DNA of 37,551 bases from DTBU01 sp964568845. GTDB lineage: Archaea > Thermoproteota > CALKCG01 > B24. The stretch lies in the NCBI GenBank assembly GCA_964568845.1, contig CAZMSC010000016.1, positions 1-37,551 on the forward strand, given 5' to 3'. A program made the position numbers and the translations under genes. The notes beneath the pieces are model-generated. The model saw nothing but the letters and a program-made list of their open reading frames with translations, was not told the DNA's origin and did no database searches. Shown one piece after another: positions 1 to 8,663 of this stretch (position 1 is the first letter of the stretch; the number at the start of each line of letters is the position of its first letter).

Positions 1-440
1 CAATCTATAAACCTTCTAAGCCTATCCAAGGCGACTGTAAGACCCCTCCAAGCCATAACCTCTTCAACCTCTCCAACGAGAAGCCTGCAGGCGTTCTTCA
101 GGCAGAACTCAAACCTAGCCATAGCCATACGTCCAAGCGCTATGCATCCACTATAGTTTCCATCTTCAAACGCCTCCACGCTCTGATCGTAGAGGCTTAA
201 AGCCTCCTGATACGTAGCATTAATATCGCTCGGGATCTCCCCAATAGTTTCGTTTAAAAGCTCTAAAGTCGCGTTAGCCCTATTCCTCGTAATCTCCAAA
301 AGCCTAAGCATCACCCTAGCCCTATTCTCCAACTCGTCTGTAGCCTCATCATCGTTCCCAGCCATAACCATAGGCGACACAAACAGCGTGGTCAATAGTA
401 GCGTAAACATCACAGCCGTCAAAACCTGAGCCTTCTTCAA
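1..440 (-). CDS. Secreted hypothetical protein, 3' part beyond window
   Basis: The reading frame is open on the minus strand from a TTG at 438-440 to the window edge (146 codons, no stop), so the C-terminus is missing. The TTG is preceded by a strong Shine-Dalgarno, GGAGGTGG (446-453), and a TATA box CTTATATA (488-495). The N-terminus is KKAQ followed by a hydrophobic stretch of about 20 residues (TAVMFTLLLTTLFVSPMVMA), a clear signal peptide with a probable cleavage site after AMA/MA. The mature part is acidic and probably helical, with N-glycosylation-type sequons (NAT, NET, NYS) and two cysteines in the C-terminal half. I do not recognise the family. It is likely an exported, helix-rich protein of unknown role. 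Confidence 0.72.
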   Translation of the reverse strand, partial: MKKAQVLTAVMFTLLLTTLFVSPMVMAGNDDEATDELENRARVMLRLLEITRNRANATLELLNETIGEIPSDINATYQEALSLYDQSVEAFEDGNYSGCIALGRMAMARFEFCLKNACRLLVGEVEEVMAWRGLTVALDRLRRFID

Positions 441-487
441 ACCCACCACCTCCCGAGTCTAACCGAGTTTAACTTAGCAATTTCTAG

Positions 488-495
488 CTTATATA
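488..495 (-). promoter_or_regulatory. TATA box of the secreted-protein gene
   Basis: On the minus strand this reads TATATAAG, about 50 nt upstream of the TTG start. That leaves room for a leader of roughly 20-25 nt carrying the GGAGGTGG ribosome-binding site. The assignment rests on position and composition only. Confidence 0.5.
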
Positions 496-546
496 GGACA
501 CTAATGGGAAGACCGTTTCAACGAGTGAAACTCTAAGGCAATAGCC

Positions 547-553
547 TTTTAAA
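547..553 (+). promoter_or_regulatory. TATA box for the tandem hydrolase gene
   Basis: TTTTAAA is centred about 27 nt before the ATG at 577, the spacing expected for an archaeal leaderless transcript. No Shine-Dalgarno lies before that ATG, which fits. Confidence 0.5.
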
Positions 554-576
554 CTTCTCCGCAAATTTACAGCGTA

Positions 577-2523
577 ATGAACATCTACGCATACCTTTGT
601 AGAGAGGCTAAGAGAATAACCGAGCAATCTCTAAACGATCTCAAGGATAGAGATTACTGGGTTAAAACCGAGCATGAGAGACGTAGAAAATTCATAGATA
701 TGCTGGGCTTAACAGAACGCTTCAAAAGTAAGCGTGAGCCAGTTAAACCAACTATAACTGGCATAATCCATAGAAACGGCTATAGGATCGAGAAGCTCTA
801 CTACCAGAGCCTTCCAGGACTATACGTGACCGGAAACCTATACGTACCTGAGGACTTCGACAAACCTACGCCGGCAATCTTATACCTATGCGGGCACTCA
901 CTCAACCAGAAGCATGCCTACCAAGCCCATCCGAGGAAATTCGCACAGTTGGGCTTCACAACGCTCATAGTAGAAACCATTCAGAAGGGTGAGATACGTG
1001 GGCATCACCACGGCACATACCACTACGGATGGTTCAACTGGTACAGCTTAGGCTATACACCCGCAGGCGTCGAAGTCTGGAACGCCATGAAAGCCTTAGA
1101 CATACTACAGTCTAGGCCGGAGGTAGACCCGAATAGTATAGGCGTCACAGGCATATCTGGCGGTGGGGCGATGAGCTGGTTCACGGCAGCCGCTGATGTG
1201 AGAGTAAAAGCAGTAGCACCCGTATGTGGGACGGCAACCGTAGAATCACACGTATGTAAACGTACAATCGAAGGGCACTGCGACTGCATGTTTTGGATAA
1301 ACAGCTATATGTGGGATTTAACAGACGTAGGTGCTTTAATAGCTCCAAGACCCCTACTCATAGCCTCAACCGAGAGGGACTGGATCTTCGACATAGATTC
1401 TGTAAGGCTCATATATGTAAGGCTTAAAAGACTGTACGGGCTTTTAGAAAGCCCTGAAAACATAGCTTTAGTTGAAACACCGGGGGGACACGGATACACC
1501 GAAGGCTCTAGGAAAGCGATATTCCAATGGTTCCTAAAACACCTCAAAGGCGTGGAGGCTTCCGCCGAAGAAGTCGGAGACATAGATGAATCCCCGTCCT
1601 CCCAGGAGACTGTTGAAACCCTAAAAGTCTTCGATAGAATACCCGGCGATGAAAAAGTGACGACTGTGCAAAACTGGTTTATAAAACCAGCAGAACCACC
1701 CGAGATAAACAACGTTGAAGAGCTTGAAAGTTATAGAAGAAGCCTCATTGAAACGCTTATGGAGAAGACGTTCTCAGCATTCCCACGTAAACCCTGCAGT
1801 TTAAACGTGGAAGTCGAGCTTAAGCAAGAAGATGGAAGCTGGTTGGGATACTTGGTGGGCTTCACGTCTGAAGAGGGGTGGAGGCTACACATGCAGGTCC
1901 TTAAGCCTTTAAACGCACCTGAGCCTACGCCAGTACTGCTCGTATTGAACAGGTCTGCTAAAACCCTCAACTTCTACTGGGTTGAAGAACCCCTAGTCAA
2001 CGGGCTCAGCAGGTCGTGGGCTAGAGCATTCCTAGAGGTTAGAGGGGTAGGTGAAACGTCATGGGCTTCAGACCTGCAGTGGCTTATACGTAGAGCTGCA
2101 CCATTAACCGGGAGGACGATTGCGAGCATGAGGGTTTACGACGTTCTAAGGGCTATTGAAGCCTTGAAATCTCTAAACTGGGTCGACGCTAAGCGGATAG
2201 GCATTATGGGTGGTTGTGAAATGTCCGTACCTGCACTATACGCGGCTCTGCTCGAGAGAAGCGTATACATGCTGATCCTGAACAACCCACCACCTTCTCA
2301 AAACCTAGCTTCAAACCCAGACGGCTCCGGACCGGCTTTAGAAATGTTAAACTGCCTAAGGTATACAGACCTACCCTACGTGGCAGGGCTGATATGGCCG
2401 ACAAACCTAGTATTCCTAGGGCCTAGACCTGAAACATACGCTTGGGCTGAAGAACTATACGTAAAGCTCGGCCCACCAGGCTCCGTGAGGCGTGTAAAAA
2501 ACCTATCAGAGCTGACAGTTTAA
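577..2523 (+). CDS. Tandem alpha/beta hydrolase (acetyl-xylan-esterase/abhydrolase_7-like)
   Basis: 648 residues containing two alpha/beta-hydrolase units. The first (about 65-325) resembles acetyl-xylan-esterase/dienelactone-hydrolase-type esterases. It has the nucleophile elbow GISGGG with Ser194, a candidate acid Asp268 (STERDW) and His305 (PGGHGY), so a full triad can be proposed. There is no signal peptide, so it is cytoplasmic. The second unit (about 405-640) keeps the fold pattern, but its elbow reads GIMGGC with Met544 where serine is expected, so it is probably inactive. The N-terminal ~60 residues are helical. The gene is apparently leaderless. Its last 18 nt overlap the convergent radical SAM gene. 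The substrate is unknown; esters or acylated sugars are plausible given the alpha-fucosidase nearby. Confidence 0.8.
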   Translation: MNIYAYLCREAKRITEQSLNDLKDRDYWVKTEHERRRKFIDMLGLTERFKSKREPVKPTITGIIHRNGYRIEKLYYQSLPGLYVTGNLYVPEDFDKPTPAILYLCGHSLNQKHAYQAHPRKFAQLGFTTLIVETIQKGEIRGHHHGTYHYGWFNWYSLGYTPAGVEVWNAMKALDILQSRPEVDPNSIGVTGISGGGAMSWFTAAADVRVKAVAPVCGTATVESHVCKRTIEGHCDCMFWINSYMWDLTDVGALIAPRPLLIASTERDWIFDIDSVRLIYVRLKRLYGLLESPENIALVETPGGHGYTEGSRKAIFQWFLKHLKGVEASAEEVGDIDESPSSQETVETLKVFDRIPGDEKVTTVQNWFIKPAEPPEINNVEELESYRRSLIETLMEKTFSAFPRKPCSLNVEVELKQEDGSWLGYLVGFTSEEGWRLHMQVLKPLNAPEPTPVLLVLNRSAKTLNFYWVEEPLVNGLSRSWARAFLEVRGVGETSWASDLQWLIRRAAPLTGRTIASMRVYDVLRAIEALKSLNWVDAKRIGIMGGCEMSVPALYAALLERSVYMLILNNPPPSQNLASNPDGSGPALEMLNCLRYTDLPYVAGLIWPTNLVFLGPRPETYAWAEELYVKLGPPGSVRRVKNLSELTV

Positions 2524-4095
2524 CTCGCGCTCAAACGCATAATAGTACTCCCTAAGAGCTTTAAAGTCGGCTGAACGTATCCTATCCCACGGTAGAGGGC
2601 TATCCAATCCCTTAGCCGTGTAGACGACCCTGTTGAAGTCTACTCCAACGGCTTTAGAAGCCTCTCTCACGTTCACCGCATCGTGCACAGCCATGTACTC
2701 AACAACCCTACCGACGGAGCAGTCTCCAAGGGAGAGTAGAGCCTGAAGCTCAGCTTCAGCGAGATTAAGCATTTCAACGAAAACAGCCGCTTTAGGCATA
2801 CTAGACCTGACGACTTTAAAAGCCTCCTCCAAGTACCTCCTAGAAGCCAAGGGTAGCCATTGGAAAGGCGTCTGAGGCTTAGGTATTAAAGGGTTGATGG
2901 ATACGTGGACCTGGCTGAACCCTATTCTCGCGAAGGCTTCAGCCAACCTTCCAATACCCTCCAAGCACCCACGGTCTTCACCTGGAAGACCAAGCATAAA
3001 ATACAGCTTAAGCCTCTTAAACCCGCTTTCATAAGCAATCTCAGCAACCTCTAAAATACGGTCATCCGGTATAGGCTTACCTATAAGGCTTCTAACATAC
3101 TCTGAAGCAGACTCAGGAGCCAGAGTGAGAGTCCTCTGCCCACCTTGAACTATAAGCTTCATAAGCTCCTCATCAACCAGATCCATTCTAATAGAAGGCG
3201 TTGAAAAACCAACACCCCTAGAAGCCAGATACGCGCAGACGTCTTTAAGCCACCTATTATCCGATATGCCAGCACCGACAAGTGAAACCTTATTAACGCC
3301 AGTCCTCCTTAACCCCTCATCGATCAAACCGACCATAGAGTCGAAACCCCTATGCCTCACAGGCATATTAACCCAACTAGCTATACAGAAGCGGCACATC
3401 CTCCCACATCCCCTAGTCGCTTCCAGGTTAAACGTCAAACCGAAGACCGGGCAAAGGGGATCCCCCTCTTCAACCAGAGGGATCACCTGAGCCGTCGGAT
3501 GTAGACTATCCTCGAGTTTTAAAGCATAAACCTTCTCCACTAAACCCTCAGATAAACCCGGCACGTAGAAGCCCCTCATACCGCTTAAAGCCTCAAGCCT
3601 ACTACTCTTGTCGCGATGCTCCATGCAAGCCTCTACAAGCTGGTCTACAATAGGCTCAGCATCACCTATCGCGAAAACATCTACATAATCCTCTAAAACG
3701 GTTGGATTCGATGTTGGAACAATCCCCCCAGCTAAGACAATAGGATACCTATCGCCCCTATCTACGCGGCGTAGAGGTATCCCCGAATCCCTAAGCCCCT
3801 TGAGGAATTCAACATAGCCTTCTTCATACGAAATCGTAACAGCCACTACGTCGAAGTTTTCAAACATCCTCCCGGATTCGACGCTACGCGGAGGCTTAGA
3901 CCCATCTATGAAAACCCTCTCGCATAGACAGTCGTCTCTAATGTTGAATAGATGGTATAGAAGCTGAACAGTTAAACCAGTCATCCCAGCCCTATAGCCT
4001 CCAGGGTAGACGAGAGCAATCTTTACAGGAACCCTTCTCCAATCCTTAACGACCATATTGCGCTCTACAAGCCTCGGCAAACGAACAACCCTCAA
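2506..4095 (-). CDS. B12-binding radical SAM protein (TIGR03960-like)
   Basis: 529 residues. The N-terminal ~160 residues form a cobalamin-binding-like Rossmann domain (LVYPGGYRAGMTGL around 28-41, FDVVAVTISY, IVLAGGIVPTSNP). The radical SAM barrel follows, with the cluster motif CGRMCRFC (Cys230, Cys234, Cys237; CxxxCxxC) and later strand motifs such as LTLAPESAS and LYFMLGLPGE. The overall pattern resembles the TIGR03960/B12-binding radical SAM group, whose substrates are mostly unknown. The start is TTG at 4095. It is preferred over the internal ATG (residue 14) because residues 5-13 align with the family's conserved N-terminus. A TTTTAATA element lies only 10-17 nt upstream, so the promoter assignment is uncertain. 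The gene stands alone and converges on the hydrolase gene. Confidence 0.83.
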   Translation of the reverse strand: MRVVRLPRLVERNMVVKDWRRVPVKIALVYPGGYRAGMTGLTVQLLYHLFNIRDDCLCERVFIDGSKPPRSVESGRMFENFDVVAVTISYEEGYVEFLKGLRDSGIPLRRVDRGDRYPIVLAGGIVPTSNPTVLEDYVDVFAIGDAEPIVDQLVEACMEHRDKSSRLEALSGMRGFYVPGLSEGLVEKVYALKLEDSLHPTAQVIPLVEEGDPLCPVFGLTFNLEATRGCGRMCRFCIASWVNMPVRHRGFDSMVGLIDEGLRRTGVNKVSLVGAGISDNRWLKDVCAYLASRGVGFSTPSIRMDLVDEELMKLIVQGGQRTLTLAPESASEYVRSLIGKPIPDDRILEVAEIAYESGFKRLKLYFMLGLPGEDRGCLEGIGRLAEAFARIGFSQVHVSINPLIPKPQTPFQWLPLASRRYLEEAFKVVRSSMPKAAVFVEMLNLAEAELQALLSLGDCSVGRVVEYMAVHDAVNVREASKAVGVDFNRVVYTAKGLDSPLPWDRIRSADFKALREYYYAFERELNCQL

Positions 4096-4297
4096 CTATA
4101 ACATATTAAAACACTGAGTTATATTCGATTCTCCTACTTTTCATAATGCTCCAATAAACCGCGTCCCCTTCAAGATAAATAGGGCTCATACCTCTCCCTT
4201 GCACCGAGTATGTTTGACATATCCACGGCTTAAGCACTCCATCTTACCGAGTCCTAGACCGTGTTGAATCAGCCTCTGCAAACATACTTCTAAGAAC

Positions 4298-4310
4298 ACA
4301 TATAAGTTTA
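4298..4310 (+). promoter_or_regulatory. TATA box for the alpha-fucosidase gene
   Basis: ACATATAAGTTTA is centred about 28 nt upstream of the GTG at 4332. This supports a leaderless start there. If the TTG at 4341 is used instead, the GGTGGAG just before it could act as its ribosome-binding site. Confidence 0.5.
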
Positions 4311-4331
4311 TGTCATAGAGAAATATGTAAG

Positions 4332-5768
4332 GTGGAGAAATTGAGCAAGAACGTTTACGAGCCTTATTGGAATTCACTTAGACTTCACCCGGTTCCAAGA
4401 TGGCTTGATGAAGGGAAATTCGGCATCTATACACACTGGGGGGTATACTCAGTGCCGGCATGCGGACCCAACGGTTCATGGTATCCATATAACATGTATA
4501 GAGAAGGAACGCAACAGTACGAGTATCATGTTCAGCATTACGGCCATCCTTCAAAGTTCGGCTATAAAGATTTCATTCCGATGTTTAAGGCGGAGAAGTT
4601 TGACCCTGATGAGTGGGCGGAACTGTTTAAGGCTGCCGGCGCCAGATTTGCCGGCCCGGTTGCAGAGCATCATGACGGCTTCTCAATGTGGGATAGCGAC
4701 GTTAACGAGTGGAACGCCGCCCGCATGGGCCCTCAAAGAGACATCGTCGGAGAACTCGAGAAGGCCATAAGGAAGTGGGGGATGAAGTTCATGGTCGCTT
4801 TCCATCATGCTGAAAACTGGTGGTTCTACCCACACTGGAGGAAGGAGTTCGACGTCTCAGACCCAAAATACTCCGGCCTATACGGCCCAATCCACAATCA
4901 AGATGCGCCTCCAGACTTCGGATGGGACGACCAGGATCTGCCGAGTAAAGAGTTTCTTGAGAAGTGGAAGGAGAAAATTCGGGAAGTAGTGGATAAGTAT
5001 AGGCCTGACCTCATATGGTTCGACTTTGGGCTTCAATACGTTCAGGAGAAGTATAAGAGGGAGATCATCGCCTACTACTTTAATAGGGCGTCGGAGTGGA
5101 ACATGGGTGTCACAGTATGCTATAAGGATCACAGTGTTCCTCCAGGGTTCGGTGTCGTAGATTACGAGCTAGGGAGGGAGAGCGAACTGACCTATCATAG
5201 GTGGATAACAGACACAGATATAGCAATTGGTGGACGTTGGTCCTACGTTTATGGAATAGAGTATAAATCAACGACATGGCTCATCCACTATCTGGTGGAT
5301 AACGTCAGTAAGAATGGCTATCTTCTGCTCAACGTCGGGCCGAAGGCAAGTGGAGAAATCCCTGAACAAGCAAAGCAGAGGCTTCTTGAGATGGGTGAGT
5401 GGCTGAAGCTCAACGGTGAAGCCATCTACGGCACCTCACCATGGGTGTTATACGGCGAAGGCCCAACGAAAATGACGTTGAGAGGCGGGTTCACGGAAGA
5501 GGCAGAGGTCTTCTATACGGCTGAAGACATAAGGTTCACGGTTAAAGATAATCTACTATACGCTATATTGCTAGGTTGGCCTGGAGAAGAAAGAGAGATA
5601 ACCATTAAGTCATTGCGGGTTTTGTATCCAGGAGAAGTTCACTCAGTGTCGATGCTTGGAGTCGATGGAGAGCTGAAGTGGTCACAGAGCAGTGAAGGCC
5701 TCAGAATTAAGATGCCTAATGAGAAGCCCTGCGAACACGCATATGTAATTAAAATCGAAAGGGAGTAA
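4332..5768 (+). CDS. Alpha-L-fucosidase, glycoside hydrolase family 29
   Basis: 478 residues. The N-terminal (beta/alpha)8 barrel shows GH29 hallmarks: FGIYTHWG (30-37), PVAEHHDGFSMWDS (109-122) and the nucleophile strand LIWFDFG with Asp231. LLLNVGP (331-337) marks the barrel end, and a beta-sandwich C-terminal domain runs from about 375 to 478. It hydrolyses terminal alpha-L-fucosyl residues; the acid/base residue varies within the family and I do not assign it. There is no signal peptide, so it should be intracellular, acting on imported oligosaccharides or on internal glycans. The GTG at 4332 fits a leaderless start; TTG at 4341 is the alternative. No sugar transporter or fucose catabolic gene is adjacent, and the gene appears monocistronic. 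Confidence 0.9.
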   Translation: MEKLSKNVYEPYWNSLRLHPVPRWLDEGKFGIYTHWGVYSVPACGPNGSWYPYNMYREGTQQYEYHVQHYGHPSKFGYKDFIPMFKAEKFDPDEWAELFKAAGARFAGPVAEHHDGFSMWDSDVNEWNAARMGPQRDIVGELEKAIRKWGMKFMVAFHHAENWWFYPHWRKEFDVSDPKYSGLYGPIHNQDAPPDFGWDDQDLPSKEFLEKWKEKIREVVDKYRPDLIWFDFGLQYVQEKYKREIIAYYFNRASEWNMGVTVCYKDHSVPPGFGVVDYELGRESELTYHRWITDTDIAIGGRWSYVYGIEYKSTTWLIHYLVDNVSKNGYLLLNVGPKASGEIPEQAKQRLLEMGEWLKLNGEAIYGTSPWVLYGEGPTKMTLRGGFTEEAEVFYTAEDIRFTVKDNLLYAILLGWPGEEREITIKSLRVLYPGEVHSVSMLGVDGELKWSQSSEGLRIKMPNEKPCEHAYVIKIERE

Positions 5769-5786
5769 ACCGCTCTTTAAATATTA

Positions 5787-5818
5787 GGGAAAAAGACTGA
5801 ATCCCAGCTTTTTTTTTT
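5787..5818 (+). terminator. T-tract terminator after the fucosidase gene
   Basis: A run of ten T (5809-5818) follows a weak GGGA...TCCC inverted repeat (5787-5804), starting about 40 nt after the fucosidase stop. Archaeal RNA polymerases terminate at T-rich tracts even without strong hairpins, so the T run is the main evidence. It would stop transcription before it runs antisense into the tRNA gene. Confidence 0.5.
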
Positions 5819-5828
5819 CGGAAAGTAG

Positions 5829-5902
5829 CGGGCCCGGGGGGAATCGAACCCCCGACCAACAGGTTAAGAGCCTGCCGCTCTACCGTTCTGAGCTACGGGC
5901 CC
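5829..5902 (-). tRNA. tRNA-Lys, anticodon CTT
   Basis: 74 nt, folded by eye. The acceptor stem is GGGCCCG/CGGGCCC (7 bp). The D arm is GCTC/GAGC, the anticodon stem GCAGG/CCTGT has a terminal G-U, and the loop CTCTTAA carries anticodon CTT (reads AAG). The T stem is GGGGG/CCCCC with loop TTCGATT. The discriminator is G and CCA is not encoded, as usual in archaea. There is no intron. The GC-rich stems agree with, but do not prove, growth at high temperature. Confidence 0.97.
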
Positions 5903-5926
5903 CAGTCTTTATTGAGAAGATGTTTC

Positions 5927-5940
5927 TTATTTTAAATTTT
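5927..5940 (-). promoter_or_regulatory. TATA box of the tRNA-Lys gene
   Basis: Read on the minus strand, AAAATTTAAAATAA lies about 25-38 nt upstream of the mature tRNA 5' end, the expected position for an archaeal TATA box of a tRNA gene transcribed with little or no leader. Confidence 0.55.
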
Positions 5941-6024
5941 CGGTTTAAGGTCGGCCGAATCATCTTTTGGTAACGTTTAAATTATCGGTTAAGCCATTAA
6001 ATTAGGCTTGGAGGTCACTCTTTT

Positions 6025-7305
6025 TTGGGGACACTGGTCGACGCCGCCAGAAGAGGGGTTATTACGGAGGAGATTAGAGCGGTTGCCGAAGCCGAGCGTA
6101 TTACGGCTGAAAAGGTCAGAGAACGGGTTGCAAGAGGCCTCATAGTCATACCGAGAAACATCTCCCACAGGGCTAAGCCTGTCGGCATTGGAAAAGGCTT
6201 AACCGTTAAGGTCAATACAAACATCGGTACGTCGCAGGACTTCTGTGACCCCGATTTTGAATTGAAGAAGGCTAAGCTTGCGGTTAAACTCGGCTCGGAT
6301 ACTTTAATGGATCTATCTACCGGTGGAGAGCTCGACGTTGTGAGGAGTAGAATACTGAAGGAGATGGATGTACCCCTAGGTACAGTCCCCATATATCAAG
6401 CATTCATAGAAGCCCTCAGGAAGGGTATAAGCATACCAGACGTGACTGAAGACGACATGTTCAACACTATAGAGAAACACCTTAAAGACGGTGTCGACTT
6501 CATAACCGTACACTGCGGAATCACACTGGAGGCTGTTAAGCTCCTACTCAAAAGCAAGAGAATCATGCCGATCGTCAGTAGAGGTGGATGCTTCCACGCG
6601 GCGTGGATGATGGCTAGAGGTGAAGAGAACCCGCTTTACAGGAACTTCCAGCATCTGCTTGAACTCGCTAGGGAATACGACGTATGTTTAAGCCTAGGAG
6701 ACGCGTTGAGGCCGGGCTGCATAGCGGATTCCTTCGACAATTTGATGAATATGGAGCTTCTAACAGTAGCCAGGCTGGTGGAGGAAGCCAGGGGGAAGGG
6801 TGTTCAATGTATGGTTGAGGGGCCTGGACACATGCCTCTAGACCAGATATCGACCAACGTTAGAATGGAGAAGTACCTGTGTAAGGGAGCACCATACTAC
6901 GTTTTAGGCCCAATACCGACAGACACATCATCATCCTACGACCACATAGCAGCCGCGATCGGCGGAGCCGTAGCAGCTGTAGCTGGCGCAGACTTCCTAT
7001 GCGTAGTAACACCAGCCGAACACCTAGGGCTTCCAAGGCTCGAAGACATAGAGGAAGGAGTTATCGCCGCCAAAATAGCCGGGCATGCCGCTGATATCGT
7101 TAAACTCGGTGGAAGAGCCTCAAGCATAGACCTTAAGATGGCTAAAGCCAGGTCTAAGCTAGACTGGAAGACTCAGATAAAATTGTCTGTAAACCCTGAA
7201 AGAGCAGAAGCCATCCACGGGTTTGCCAAATCCCCCTCAGGTGCGTGTAGCATGTGTGGGCCATACTGCGCATTAAAAATCGTGAGGAGACACATGGAAC
7301 GGTGA
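6025..7305 (+). CDS. thiC: Phosphomethylpyrimidine synthase ThiC
   Basis: 426 residues. It converts aminoimidazole ribotide to 4-amino-5-hydroxymethyl-2-methylpyrimidine phosphate by radical SAM chemistry. Family motifs are plain: NTNIGTS, GSDTLMDLSTGG, VHCGIT, SRGG, SLGDALRPG, VEGPGHMPLDQI and GPIPTD. The C-terminal cluster motif is CSMCGPYC, a CX2CX3C spacing that is one residue shorter than the E. coli CX2CX4C. The length suits the short form without the bacterial/plant N-terminal extension. The TTG start at 6025 is chosen because GGAGGT (6010-6015) lies at ideal spacing and the protein aligns from its first residues. It heads a two-gene thiamine operon with thiDN. I see no TPP riboswitch in the 120 nt upstream. 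Confidence 0.95.
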   Translation: MGTLVDAARRGVITEEIRAVAEAERITAEKVRERVARGLIVIPRNISHRAKPVGIGKGLTVKVNTNIGTSQDFCDPDFELKKAKLAVKLGSDTLMDLSTGGELDVVRSRILKEMDVPLGTVPIYQAFIEALRKGISIPDVTEDDMFNTIEKHLKDGVDFITVHCGITLEAVKLLLKSKRIMPIVSRGGCFHAAWMMARGEENPLYRNFQHLLELAREYDVCLSLGDALRPGCIADSFDNLMNMELLTVARLVEEARGKGVQCMVEGPGHMPLDQISTNVRMEKYLCKGAPYYVLGPIPTDTSSSYDHIAAAIGGAVAAVAGADFLCVVTPAEHLGLPRLEDIEEGVIAAKIAGHAADIVKLGGRASSIDLKMAKARSKLDWKTQIKLSVNPERAEAIHGFAKSPSGACSMCGPYCALKIVRRHMER

Positions 7306-8663
7306 AGCTGTTGCCTGAGCGTAAACTGGAGCCTAGAGCCTTAAGCATAGCAGGCTCTGACAGTTCAGCTGGTGCTGGAATACAAGCAGATTTGAAGACT
7401 TTCTCATCTCTAGGGGTTTACGGTTCAACCGTTATCACCTGCATAACTGCTCAGAATACGATGGGCGTATACAGAGTCGTCCCCCTACCTTCTAAACTGA
7501 TCGAAGCCCAATATAGGGCGGTTTTTGAAGACATAGGCTTCGACTCCGTTAAAACCGGACTGCTACCTTCAAAACCAATCGTAGAGAAAATCGTTAAACT
7601 ACTCGAGAAAACAGATAAACCCATCGTAGTAGACCCGGTTTACATGGCTGGGACGGGCTTTAAACTGACCTCGGAAGACGCCTATAAAGCCATTACTGAG
7701 AAACTCGTACCAATAGCTACGGTTGTAACGCCTAACATCAACGAAGCCTCTAAAATAGCTGGTTTTAAAATCGAAAGCGTCAGCGATGCTGAGAAAGCAG
7801 CTAAATTAATAGCATCCTACGGTCCAAAGGCGGTCGTCGTTAAAGGTGGGCATTTAAGGGAAGAGCCCATAGACGTGGCTTTTTACAACGGAGAAGTAAT
7901 CAGATTAGCTGGCTCTAGAGTTGAGGGTGTATTTCACGGAGCCGGATGTTGCTTTTCAGCCGCCATAGCGGCTTGGCTTGCGAAGGGTCAAACGATTCAA
8001 GAAGCCATCAAGAAAGCTAAAGACTTCGTGGAGAAAGCTATAGCTCATCATCACCCTATAGGCTTAGGCGTTAAACCGGTTAACCCGACGGCATCCCTGT
8101 ACATGGATGCTGAGAAGTGGGATGTCATCGTAAACGTTAAATCTGCGGTTAGGCTTCTAGAGGAAAACCCTAAGGTTTTGAAGCTCATACCTGAAACCTC
8201 GTCCAACTTAGTTATGGCGCTAAGCTACGCCAGAGACCTCTCCGAGGTAGCTGGAGTACCAGGTAGAATAGTTAAAGTTCAAAATAAGGTTAAGGCAGTC
8301 ATGGAGCCTAGCTACGGTGCTTCACGACACGTAGCCGCAACAGTCCTAACGGCTATGAAGTTCGATCCAAGTATAAGAGCTGGTATGAACATAAAAATGG
8401 ACAACCATGTGCTTGAAACCTGCCGAAGGCTTGGGTTTAAAATTTCAAGCTACGATAGAAGGCTCGAGCCTATAGACATTAAAAGCAAGGAGGGGATGTC
8501 TACAAGCTGGGGCGCGGAGCAGGCGATTAAAGCCTTAAGGGGAGTAGTTCCAGACATCATATACCACGAGGGAGACTGGGGTAAAGAGCCCATGATAACT
8601 GTCTTAGGGGTAGATGCCTTAGACGTAGCGTTGAAAGTGATTAAAATAGTCGAGGCCTTATAA
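7302..8663 (+). CDS. thiD: HMP/HMP-P kinase fused to ThiN thiamine-phosphate synthase (ThiDN)
   Basis: 453 residues from a GTG that overlaps the thiC stop (GTGA), implying translational coupling. An in-frame ATG at 7254 lies inside thiC and is unlikely. The N-terminal ribokinase-fold ThiD domain (about 10-260) starts with AGSDSSAGAGIQADL and ends with the anion-hole motif GAGC (residues 213-216; GTGC in E. coli), which keeps the catalytic cysteine. It phosphorylates hydroxymethylpyrimidine and its monophosphate. The C-terminal ThiN domain (about 280-453) is the archaeal replacement for ThiE, joining HMP-PP and thiazole phosphate to give thiamine phosphate. No DNA-binding domain is fused, so this is the enzyme and not the ThiR regulator form. 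Its 3' end overlaps the convergent aldehyde oxidoreductase gene by 6 bp. Confidence 0.93.
   Translation: MKLLPERKLEPRALSIAGSDSSAGAGIQADLKTFSSLGVYGSTVITCITAQNTMGVYRVVPLPSKLIEAQYRAVFEDIGFDSVKTGLLPSKPIVEKIVKLLEKTDKPIVVDPVYMAGTGFKLTSEDAYKAITEKLVPIATVVTPNINEASKIAGFKIESVSDAEKAAKLIASYGPKAVVVKGGHLREEPIDVAFYNGEVIRLAGSRVEGVFHGAGCCFSAAIAAWLAKGQTIQEAIKKAKDFVEKAIAHHHPIGLGVKPVNPTASLYMDAEKWDVIVNVKSAVRLLEENPKVLKLIPETSSNLVMALSYARDLSEVAGVPGRIVKVQNKVKAVMEPSYGASRHVAATVLTAMKFDPSIRAGMNIKMDNHVLETCRRLGFKISSYDRRLEPIDIKSKEGMSTSWGAEQAIKALRGVVPDIIYHEGDWGKEPMITVLGVDALDVALKVIKIVEAL

Noticed and set aside
4096..4331. Small gene or RNA between the radical SAM and fucosidase genes
   Set aside because: Only short frames without a ribosome-binding site or recognisable product; no tRNA-like or snoRNA C/D-box pattern was found.
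5903..6024. Possible TPP riboswitch upstream of thiC
   Set aside because: The conserved thi-box elements (CTGAGA and the ACCTGATCTGG-type segment) are not present in the 120 nt. Only AT-rich promoter sequence and a Shine-Dalgarno are seen.
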